64,000 bases of DNA from positions 18,135,344 through 18,199,343 of the forward strand of contig OU744449.1 of the NCBI GenBank assembly GCA_916610825.1, read 5' to 3'. The position numbers and the translations under genes were made by a program. The notes beneath the pieces are model-generated. The model searched no databases, was not told where the DNA came from, and worked only from the letters and a program-made list of their open reading frames with translations. This stretch comes from Haliclystus octoradiatus (Eukaryota; Cnidaria; Staurozoa; Stauromedusae; Haliclystidae). How positions within the stretch are numbered: the stretch's first letter is position 1; each line of letters starts with the position of its first letter. Positions 24,117-34,200 of this stretch are shown piece after piece.

Positions 24117-24255
24117 TTAGTATTAGGCTTTGTTTGACATAAAGACATGCCTCATCTTAGAGCACATGTTGATTTATCTAATATGTTAAAGTAGCCTCAT
24201 ACTCAATCTATATTCAGCCTCAACTGAAGTAAAACAAGTAGCTACAAATACAACA
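24117..24255 (-). repeat. Gypsy 5' LTR, truncated by a LINE
   Basis: Homologous to the last 137 bp of the 3' LTR and ends CAACA just before the target duplication GTGTC at 24,256. The remaining 18 bp of the LTR, with the primer-binding site and most of the leader, are not found at the other side of the LINE insertion. The LINE integration therefore probably deleted target DNA. Confidence 0.7.
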
Positions 24256-24317
24256 GTGTCCTTCAACCGACCAACATGTTTAAGTGATGATTGGTCATAA
24301 TATGTGTTTCAAGTGCT

Positions 24318-24640
24318 CAGTGCTTGTACCCCTGTGAAAATTTCATGAACGGTTCATGAACACCGTTTTCCGTTAAAATGGCACATTTTTTCATGAACCG
24401 TTCATGAACGTTGCGGAACGTTCATGAACACAGAAAAATAGTTATTTGTAAAAGTTCATGAATTGTTCATGAACCGTTCATGAAAAATTGTGCCATTTAG
24501 CGTTCATGAACAGTTCATGAACCGTTCATGAAAAATTGTGCCATTTAACGTTCACAAACTGTTCATGAACTGTTCATGAACCGTTCTCGAACCGTTCATT
24601 ATTGGTGCCATTTAACATTCATGAACATCTTGGTAAGAAT
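24318..24640. repeat. GTTCATGAAC palindrome array (left) with hAT-like terminus
   Basis: Begins CAGTGCTTGTACCCCTGTG, similar in style to hAT ends. About 300 bp follow with more than a dozen copies of the 10-bp palindrome GTTCATGAAC or one-base variants. CCCCTGTGAAA here is inverted as TTTCACAGGGG at 29,643-29,655 beyond the matching right array, so the two arrays probably bound one 5.3-kb element. The right end lacks the CAGTGCTTG part and I see no 8-bp target duplication. Confidence 0.6.
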
Positions 24641-24649
24641 AAATCTAAC

Positions 24650-25754
24650 TAACAACAAAGGTATACAAATTTAAATCTTTGCTTTTATTCAATGAACAAA
24701 TGAAACAGAACAGGAATTGTAATACAATATAATACATGAAAAGGTTAAATATTGAATTTAGATGTAACAGTAGTAGATTATGGATCAAAGTTATTTTTCA
24801 TCTGGCATAACACCTGGCATAGCAGCTGAGGCTGACGAAGGAGGGTTTGATCAGATGCTGATGGATGGTATCCAAGATAAAGGAACTGGAGGAGAGGATA
24901 CCATAGAGAATACCGTATTTATTGTCTTGTCTCTACAAAATGATTAAGACAATCATGTTAATTTAGGTTCATTATGTGTAAAGAAGTATAAAGAAATATG
25001 TCTGTGATATATAGTCAGTTAATAAGTTATAGACTATAGTAATTATATGGAAGAACCGAGAGCATTGGCTAAGAACATTTGATTTTAGCTTGATTGACTC
25101 CCTGTCGTTAGAATGGCAACTGAATGAAACGATAAAAGTGGGCTTTTGACATGGAGCTTATTTGATGTGGTCTTACTTGATGACATCGATGTTTCAATCT
25201 CATCTTTCACTAAAATTAAACGAACATTGATATGCATGTCCAGTCAAAAGAGAGACAACTTGAGTCTTAAATTATAAATTACAATGAGGCAGATAAAAGC
25301 TGCTGGTGAGAGTAACTCTCGTGCAGACTGCGTCAAACCAGAACAAGAACATTTACCAGTATTGCATGCATGCATAATTGCATATTTCAGACATGAGAAT
25401 TCAAATCCTATCACAAATAGTCTGAAATTAAGTATATCTAGATTACTTGTAATATGTTTCAATGGGGGGCAAAGACTATAACTAGAGTTCGGAAGGCGGG
25501 AATAGTCTGAAATCTGCTAAAAGTCTGAAAATTGTCATATCTGATATTTACAGAATGGTAAGTATCGCTGAGGAAAATTAGAAAATAGGTACATTTACCG
25601 GTATGCATTTATGTAAATCGACTTAGATTCGACTTTCTCTTCTCAAGTTTGGCTAATTAGGGTACATAAACACTTTTTAACACAATAGAGTAATAAACAT
25701 GTTTCACACATATTGCAGGCTTTGCAGATCAGCAGCACAAACAAAAAATATGCC
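24650..25754. other. No gene recognised; interior of the putative GTTCATGAAC element
   Basis: Only short ORFs (72 codons or fewer) with no domains. No transposase remnant is recognisable. Phrases such as GTCTGAAA recur without obvious order. Confidence 0.4.
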
Positions 25755-25763
25755 AAGAAAAAT

Positions 25764-26162
25764 GGTCGTGGCGAGATCAGGGGTAACTCAAGGACATTTT
25801 GATGGCTTTTTATTGCTTCTTTTATTTGTGTTAAATTCAGTTTTCAACCGATTTTAAAAATTTGTTTTGCATCTCGTACCTAAATATATTTACTACAAAT
25901 CTGTCTTGCATAAAATGAAAAATAAAAAAGTTATTACAACAAATGTTAGTCAGCCAAAAAGGTTTATCACCAAGTTTAGTTTAAAAGTTGAATAACTTTT
26001 ATTTTTTAAATATAGATAGTAGATTTGTGGTAAATATACAGAGGTACAAGATGCAAAAAGAATTTTTAAAATCAGTTGAAAACTGAATTTAATACAAAGA
26101 AAATAATCCATAAAAATTCATAAAATGTCCTTGAGCTTGTAACGACTGATCTAGCCACGACC
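25764..26162. mobile_element. Hairpin MITE with 9-bp target duplication
   Basis: 399 bp, nearly all of it an imperfect palindrome. It starts GGTCGTGGCGAGATCAG and ends CTGATCTAGCCACGACC. AAGAAAAAT flanks both sides (25,755-25,763 and 26,163-26,171), a perfect 9-bp target duplication. That length is usual for Mutator-like elements. The arms meet near 25,965. It has no coding capacity. Confidence 0.9.
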
Positions 26163-26171
26163 AAGAAAAAT

Positions 26172-28278
26172 GTTTTATCTTACCGTCAGTCTCTTTGTGG
26201 ATGCATTCACAGGGCTGAAAAGCGCTGCATTTTTCTCTAAATGAAAGTAATATACAGTTAATTGTTTATACGAGAGTGCATAGTAAATAGAGTAATAGTT
26301 ATATGGGCTATATAGGGTATGAATAAATAAATGTAGGGTATGAATAAATAAGAAAGTAATAATTAATATTCCATAATAAGTATTGACGGCCGTTCATCGG
26401 AAGAATTTAGTATCACATTATCATTTATATAACATTATGCCTAATAAATTCATTTATTAATACTCACTGCTAATCTTCGAACGGTAAAGAACATAAATAA
26501 GCCAATAATAAATTATTTTCGTTGATCTTTGAAGTCTTTAAAGCCATAAATCTTTGATAATAAATAAAACTTCAGACAAGGCTTTTATGGAAATTCAAAC
26601 AAGAGCACTGCTAACGCCATTTGAACACCTTGCTGTTTTTCTGATCGTAATGCTGCCAACGGAGTTCACTGCTCACACCTTGTATTTCAAAGTTGTCTCT
26701 ATAGCCACATAGAACTTCTGGCGTACCGCTGTGATGCTAATTTTTTCAGTTTTAGATCGTGATTACATTGATTTTAAAAGTCACACGCCGTCCTTGTGAT
26801 TTTCATTTATAATTTTATTGATGATTTTTATTATTATTAAGACGAGGAATTATTATTCCTCTTGTTTAAAATGACACGAGTTTCTCCGTGTCGCGGTGTC
26901 ATCCTTCTATTGACTATCACTATTCCAGTCAACCATCAACATGCGCTTGAAAATGGTTTGCACAGTTTTACAAGTGCCGTGAGTAAAAATGAGTTAATTA
27001 ACATAACTTGGAAAAGACCCGAAGATCGTATGGTAAATGTTTGGTGAGAAGTTGGTGAGAAGCTGATAAGTTATTTTCAAAATCGAATGGATTTATTTGC
27101 TGTCTTTTTGCTTAATTGATTTGCCCTTGACTCTTCAACTATCAAGAGAAATCAACGGAATGCTCTGCTTCGAAGGAATATTTTATAGCCGGATGTTTAC
27201 ATTGTGCTTCTTCCTCTCTCGTTATGTTTTGTTTTGAAAACGTGAGAAATTTAATAACCGTTCCTCTTTAATTATCTTGAGTTGTAATTTAAATTTAAAC
27301 ACTTGATGCTAGATTGAAAACAATGTATAGTTTCTATTTAACGTATTTTTGCTTCACTGAGTAATTTGAATCATGTTTGAATAGTCCATGGGAATTCTCT
27401 AATTTGCATAACAATGAAAACAAAGGATAGATCTCGAGTTACGCGTCATTGATTTTATTTTTACTTCGTTGTCAAGGCTATCGAATTTCGCGAGTGGTCG
27501 TGATGAATTTGCACATGGTCAATAAACCATTCTTTCATTCAAGTTCTCTAATAAAAGCAAGCAGAATTTGTGACATAAAATTTACTTTTTGTTGTTACAA
27601 AGATACCGGATTATGTTGTTTGTGGCCGCTCTTATCAATTAAAATTCACGAAGTTGAAACTCGAAATAGATAAACACTTCCGCTCTAGACTTGACATTTC
27701 TCTTCTTGAGTAGTATTGTCATTATGTGGTCATTAGTTTTTGCGAGAGAAAGTTATTGCTGTATTATGATTCTGTAAAAGAGTTTAAAAACATTGGAATG
27801 TTGCTAAAAAATTAATGGAAACTATTTGAATTTGCCATGCTGCAGTTTATTAATTAATTTCCCAATTTTGTTAAAACTAGCCGACTATCGACAAAAACCG
27901 ACCCGATGCTACGGATACAATTTATCAGTTCCTGCTGTTGATTTTGTGTTTTTATCTTCATGCTGCAACTTTATAGATTAATTTTTCTGCTGATTACATT
28001 ATAGCAGTCACTGCCGTAACTGCCTGTTCCTCTCTGGGGGAGGGGTATTCTAATTTTCTGACAAAATGGTTGCACAATTTCACGATTTCTTTATCTGCTA
28101 TCAAAATTGTCTATTTTTTCTCAAAATCTATATTGGGGAGATGTCATCCCCCAGCCCTGCCAGGGTTTAGTGCCATGCTAACAATGAATAGTAAACATGC
28201 CTGATGGGATACATAAGGTACAAACAGGATAAAGCAAAACTGTTCATTTGAAACATAAAGATTATGGCATTTACTATT
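26172..28278. other. No gene recognised
   Basis: AT-rich sequence with ORFs of 74 codons or fewer and no domains. The segment near 27,378-27,450 (GTTTGAATAGTCC...TCGAGTTACGCGTCATT) resembles segments at 32,040-32,100 and 52,183-52,260, so part of it is dispersed repeat. No ADSL exon was found. Confidence 0.4.
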
Positions 28279-28290
28279 ATTATTAGATTA

Positions 28291-28647
28291 AGTAATGTAG
28301 ACGGTGTTGCCCTACCGAAGGCACACGTACCACTCCTCTATTTCTAGATGCGTGACTTTTTTCGCTGCGAGCAATTATTTTAAACGCTCTTTGTTGATCT
28401 CAGCCGTGACACTGCAGATCAATTTCAACAGATTTCATGGCAGATAGGTCTTGATTGCGCCGATGCGCCGCAGCTACTCACAATGCAATTCCCTCTTGAC
28501 CATTCCATCCACCATCCTCAGATGGTACTCATTTGATGTTTCAGATAAAGTCAAGGCTGAGTTGACCCTAGGAGGATTTGAACCACAGTCGATCAGATAT
28601 GATCCGATCTGAAGTTCGGCTGCTCTGCCATCTGAGCTAATCCTCCT
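28291..28647 (-). mobile_element. tRNA-derived SINE, copy 1
   Basis: Read on the minus strand from 28,647, it opens with a tRNA-like head. Acceptor-like AGGAGGA and TCCTCCT are complementary. The pol III A box is TAGCTCAGATGG and the B box is GGTTCAAATCC. A roughly 270-bp unrelated body follows. ATTATTAGATTA (12 bp) flanks it at 28,279-28,290 and 28,648-28,659, proof of retroposition. The anticodon stem has an A-A mismatch and a non-standard loop, so the head is not a working tRNA. A second copy lies at 35,221. Confidence 0.88.
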
Positions 28648-28659
28648 ATTATTAGATTA

Positions 28660-29090
28660 TGGCAACTATGGAATTTCTTGATTGAGCATGATAATGAACC
28701 AAACATATATAAAGCATTGAGCAAACATTCACAACATTTAAAGGAAAAATTGTGACTATCTTTATGACATATTGCAAAAATCGAAAGATGTCGAAGGGGT
28801 GGCTACTTGCTCAACAACAAAATCACAGGCAACATTATTATTTATGGGATATTTCCCAGAGATTATATGGCGAACGAGATTACTCGTTAATGTGCCTTTT
28901 TACGACACAAAATTATAAACATGCATTCGCTTTTCATAACCATTCTAAAGATTACACATAACAGCTGTACAAAATGCGTTTGATATCTATCAAATTATCA
29001 TTTTTTTAAAAAAAATGTTATCAAGTGGTGCACATGGCTAGAAATCCCAACACTGTACTACCAATATGATACCATAATTAGGACAATTAA
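28660..29090. other. No gene recognised
   Basis: A 69-codon ORF at 28,752 has no recognised domain. Otherwise plain AT-rich sequence leading into the right GTTCATGAAC array. Confidence 0.4.
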
Positions 29091-29094
29091 GAAC

Positions 29095-29652
29095 AGTTCA
29101 TGAAGTTGAGAGATGTAGCTTTGTTATGGACATTTCATGAACCATTCATGAAATTTTCATAAACTTGAGAAGAATAGTTTTATTACTCATTTCATGAACC
29201 AGTTCATGAATTTCATGAACCAGTTCATAAACTTTAGAGGAATAGTATTAATATTAAAATTTCATATACCAGTTCATGAACGCGTTCATGAACATTGTAT
29301 TCATGAACTCCGTTCATGAACTGTTCATGAACCGTTCATGAACTGTTCATAAACTTTAGAGGAATAGTTTTAATATTAAAATTTCATATACCAGTTCATG
29401 AACTTCATGAACATTGTATTCATGAACTCCTTCATGAACCGCTCATGAACCGTTCATGAACCGTTCATGAACTTTAGAGGAAAAATTTTATTATGAACAT
29501 TTCATGAACCAGTTCATGAACACTTTTCACGTTTCACATTCATGAACCCTGTGTTCATGAACTCCAGTTCATGAACTGTTCATGAACCGTTCATGAACCA
29601 TTCATGAACTGATGAACCGTTCATGAACCGTTCATGAACTCCTTTCACAGGG
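29095..29652. repeat. GTTCATGAAC palindrome array (right)
   Basis: About 550 bp with more than twenty copies of GTTCATGAAC or close variants. They are organised in longer units of about 120 bp that share AACTTTAGAGGAATAGTTTTA and a TTTCATGAACCAGTTCATGAA segment. It ends TTTCACAGGGG, the inverse of the left array's CCCCTGTGAAA. Confidence 0.75.
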
Positions 29653-29656
29653 GTAA

Positions 29657-31090
29657 ATGGGAGGACGGTAAATAATGATAGATCAAATAGACACATCATT
29701 TTTACTGCTACGTTTCACAAGGATATTGTCTGTTCCTACTAGCTGGCCTAACTCTAATAACACTTTGGACAAATAGTGATTCGATCCAAAAATCCAATAA
29801 ACATCTTCAGTTAATAGATCTCCAATTCATTTATTTCTCATTTTCACTTCATTTTGCTGATTAATCAATTAAACGTAATGTTCTATTCTAGCAGATGTCT
29901 CTAGAATTCGATTTTACAATGATAAGAAACTATTTCTAAAACAATATATTGTTTTTGCACAATGTACATGAGGTCAATAACAACTTTATATTGTGCATTC
30001 TAGTACAATGACATGTTGTCAGCACAGCACTGTCCAAACGGCACCAACATCTCACAGTCACTATATTAATATGTCAATTATTTTTCTTTAATTGCTTAGA
30101 TAGTTCGATGTATTGACAGATTGTCAAAGTTTGCTTCAAATCATAAAAGTCTACCTTGTCTGGGATTTACACATTTCCAGTAAGTGAAAAATCATTACTT
30201 GGATCTTGGAGTAGATGATTGTTTATTGAACTCGTAATTATAATGTTTCCCTGCTATAGGTGTTACAATTGGGGTTTTTCAGAGTGATTGTGGTTGAATA
30301 GGTCTACTTATTTTAATTTAAACTCATCAGATATGTTTATATACTCTTGCTCTGCCATCTGATACTTTTGACAATACCAGCACAGGAATCATGTCAATCG
30401 CGAACACCAACCATAACGAATCATATTCTGTAAAGAAAGTCCATGGTTCATGAATGTGAAGTTGCCCAATTTTCTAGAAATCTTCGACTTTTAAACTTGA
30501 AGTGTTTATGAATTTGTAGGCAACTTCACCTTCATAAAGTGTTTATTAATCGTTCAAAAACCCTCTAGGACACATTCATGGACTGTCCATAGTGTCAATG
30601 AATAGTTCATGAACTCATAAAACTGTTTTTGAAGTAATGGCCTTCTTCAAATTGAATTACAATTTGCAATTGATCAAATACAATTGTTGTACATTTTAGC
30701 TAATATCAGCTGCAACAATAACAACAATTGCAACATCATATTTCAAAGTATTTACCGCTCTGAAAGCTAGATAATTCATCAACTGTCACAACAACTCTGA
30801 ATATCTGATATCAATAATCTGAAACTTGGTACACTGCATATGTCATCAATTTAATATACTTTGCAGAAAAGGGAATTCCTGTGTAAGCAGTGGTGTTCAT
30901 ACTAGCTTAGCCTTCAGCTATCCAAATTAAATTGACGTCTCTTTTAATGATGCTGTTAATTTCAATAGGAAACAGTTCAAATCTTGTCGATGCTGATTAT
31001 AACTTTGCACCAAAGTGATCAGTGCTCAAGGTCCTGGAAGTTTATTCATATCCTGTGCTTAAATATTTATGTTCAATTTCTTCTGTCTAG
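29657..31090. other. Upstream of the first visible ADSL exon; no coding exon seen
   Basis: AT-rich. Weak TTCATGAA-type sites lie at about 30,430-30,620. The stretch next to 31,091 ends with a pyrimidine-rich 3' splice site (TTTCTTCTGTCTAG). I could not find the ADSL exon expected to end with the codons for THFQ. Confidence 0.4.
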
Positions 31091-31262
31091 GCCTGCTCAA
31101 CTGACGACTGTTGGTAAGCGAGCTTGCTTATGGATCAATGACCTCCTCATGGACTTTGAAAACTTACAGAGATCTGTAAATGATTTAAGATTCCGTGGGG
31201 CCAAAGGAACAACAGGAACTCAAGCTAGTTTCTTAACTCTTTTCAAAGGAGACTCTGCCAAG
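31091..31262 (+). CDS. ADSL: ADSL exon: PAQLTTVGK...DSAK
   Basis: First visible exon. Acceptor CTGTCTAG, donor AAG|GTAAAG. Starts with the last base of a Gln codon (phase 2) and ends in phase 0. Encodes the segment after the catalytic-His region, including [16 protein letters not shown]. Confidence 0.93.
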
Positions 31263-34200
31263 GTAAAGTGCCATCAACAAAGAAAATATTTCTTTGCTTT
31301 AGATAGTCATGACATCCAGTTCGATATTTCTATTGCTTTATCTTCAAGTTTTCAATTAATGCAATAAAACAACATTAGATACCGCTGATATAAACTCTCA
31401 TATCACGCTCCATTTGCTTTGTTCTGTCTTTTAACTGTATTAATGCTGAGAAACTGTTAGTTTCCGAACAAATCACAAGGGAAAAATATTCCCATTATAC
31501 GATTTCATTTTCTTGATGATCAAATGTCACTACAGTAAAACCTGTATTTACAAGAGTTAGATGAATTGACCATTATATTCAGGTGGCCTTTATATGCAGG
31601 GTTGATTAATAGAATTTAATTCTTAGATATTACAAGAATGACCACTATAGACTGGTAGCCAGCAGCTCAATAGATGTGACCGTTGTCACAGGTTTGACTA
31701 TATTTTATTTTATTTCTCGATCATTAAATAAATTCTCAAATTCTTTTGTGCGCTACCATCCACCGTGTGGTTCGCTTAAGTGCAATTTCCAATTTGGATG
31801 AATGAAATTCCCGTTTATCTGCAATCTAGCTTTGAAACCATACACATTACTTTCTTGTCAAGTCCTTGTGAAACAATTTCGGTTAGGTGCAAGTTTGGGT
31901 AAAATAAAATAAAATTGTGCCAGTTTCAACTGTAAAAATAATATGATTTTCTTTAAATCTAAATGGTCTATCCGTCAATATAAGTTTATTAAGATACGAA
32001 ACTAAAGCGGGACAAATATTTCACGGTTTTATTTTTGAGTGTTTGAATGGTCTAGGCAACTCCCCCTGATTACTATAACATAAAGCAAATATCAAGTTAC
32101 ACTCCACTGGTTCCATTTTGCAAGCTCTGTTACTATGACTATTAATTATTCAAACAGATGTGATATAATTGTGCGATTTGTTTGGATCATCGTTATTGAT
32201 AGTCAGTGCTGTGTCAGCATAACTAGGCCTTGCAATAGGATTCGCACACTCTACTTCTTTGCTTAGAAACATTCTGATTCTACACACAGGCTATCACAAA
32301 CCTTGCTACTGTTGAAGTGTGTATTTTATCAGCTTTATAATAGTCCATGGAAGTGAATTAAATTTTTTAATTATTCTGTGCTGATCCATGCGCCTTGATA
32401 ATGAACACCCTTTGTCATGATCATGGTGATATGCAGAGCCATGTCTGGAATTTATCTTTGCAGGTTAAGAAACTAGATCAGTTAGTGACTGCATATGCTG
32501 GATTTTCACGATCATGGACGATCACTGGTCAAACTTATCCAAGAAAAGTTGATTTGAATGTTCTTACGGCGGTATGCGGAATAGGAGCCACCGTCAATAA
32601 GGTGAATGGTGATGATGTGAATACAATTTGGTTTTCATTATATCCCAGTTTTATTTGTTTTAGTAGCCTACTTTAATATTAGCAGAAACGTAACATGTTT
32701 AATTGTACCCAACTCAATCACAAAATGACAGCTTGCAAAAAGGATATATAAATGCCATACATTTCAGCTCAAAGACTTCTCAAGTATTTATCAGAAAAAG
32801 TTTTTTGAAAATTGAAATGTCCTATCAGTATCAGAAATGCTGATTTTGATATGCAAGAATAGATTTATTTCTCAAATTGAACTATTTGTTTTATTAGATA
32901 TGCACAGATATCCGTCTGCTTGCCAACATGAAAGAGATTGAAGAGCCCTTTGAAAAGCATCAGGTGGGATCAAGTGCAATGGCCTATAAACGCAATCCAA
33001 TGCGATCAGAAAGATGCTGTGGCTTAGCTAGACATCTCATGACATTGCTTAATAATGCTCAACAGACTGCAGCAACACAATGGTTTGAAAGGACACTTGA
33101 TGATAGCTCAAACAGGTAAGCCATTAACGGTAGCTGTAAATGTGATAGAGACTACAACATTATGATGACGTTATTTCAAGTTCATCCCAACATGTTGTTG
33201 GGACATTTAACAGATATTAACTATAATAAGTCAAAGTCATGGTGTAAAGATGTGCTGTCATCTACTTACTTCTTCATATTTGAAATATGTGAATGCTTTA
33301 TACTAATATAATGTAATTCTCAGTCAATGCTCGAAATTCTTCGCTCTATCCTCCACTGTAGTCTAATCAGAAGAAAATATTAAGCACTTTCTGTGGAATA
33401 TTAAATATCAAACGTATTCCTTTTGAATCACACATATTTCCACAATCAATCATAAATTATAAAATTTGCCTATTTTTTTTTTTGAAAGCTCAATTGTAAA
33501 CTTTCTACTATATACTCCCCTGCTAAATAACTGCTTAGCTCGTGAACTTTTTGTAAACTGTTCACAAACATCATGGACGACATCAAAAATTCATAAACGT
33601 TAGACAAGGTTTGACAAAAGTTGCAATATTGCCATCCTAGATTGTGGAAGGCTAATACAAAATCAGAAGACGAGCTAATTTAAATTTGAAATTTTAATTT
33701 TTGTAAGCTTATCATTTCTGAGAATTATCAAAGTATGACTACTCTCACCTCACTCCTCTGCTTTTTGAAAAGATTTGAATCAATTGATATTTTTATGTTC
33801 CAGGCGGATTACCTTAGCTGAATCATTTCTCACTGCTGATATAATTCTCAACACATTACAAAATATATGCGAAGGACTTGTTGTATATCCCAAAGTTATG
33901 GAACGCCATGTAAGGGAAGAATTACCATTTATGGCCACTGAGAATATCATTATGGCTATGGTTACTGCTGGTGGAGATCGCCAGGTATTGAATTTGTTCA
34001 CTCAGAGTGACATTCTCTGACATTTGTATTGGTATATCTAGTGGATACAGATCCTGATTAATTTTAGTCAAACCGTATGGTACAAATCAAATAGCTTTCT
34101 AACAAGACCTTTTCTATTCACACATAATTTGATCTAAACTGTGTCTACAAATAGATCATTCCTCACATCCATCAAGTTTTGAACTATCATCTAATTTTAA

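Larger units (their letters stand above)
2860..24255 (-). mobile_element. Gypsy LTR retrotransposon, host of a four-level transposon nest
   Basis: A Gypsy (Ty3-type) element on the minus strand, spread over 21.4 kb by later insertions. Seen: the 5-bp duplication GTGTC lies at 2,855-2,859 and 24,256-24,260; a roughly 140-bp terminal sequence is shared by both ends; and gag, zinc-knuckle, protease, reverse transcriptase, RNase H and integrase remnants occur in the order expected for the minus strand. Two LINEs split it (5,938-11,582 and about 12,182-24,116). Without all inserts the element is about 3.8 kb, shorter than a complete Gypsy, and many stops and frameshifts are present. It is dead. 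The part of the 5' LTR and leader next to the second LINE is missing. Confidence 0.85.

Noticed and set aside
28567-28647. Functional tRNA gene on the minus strand
   Set aside because: Boxes and acceptor stem are present, but the anticodon stem has an A-A mismatch with an abnormal loop, and the unit is fused to a body and bounded by a target duplication. It is a SINE head.
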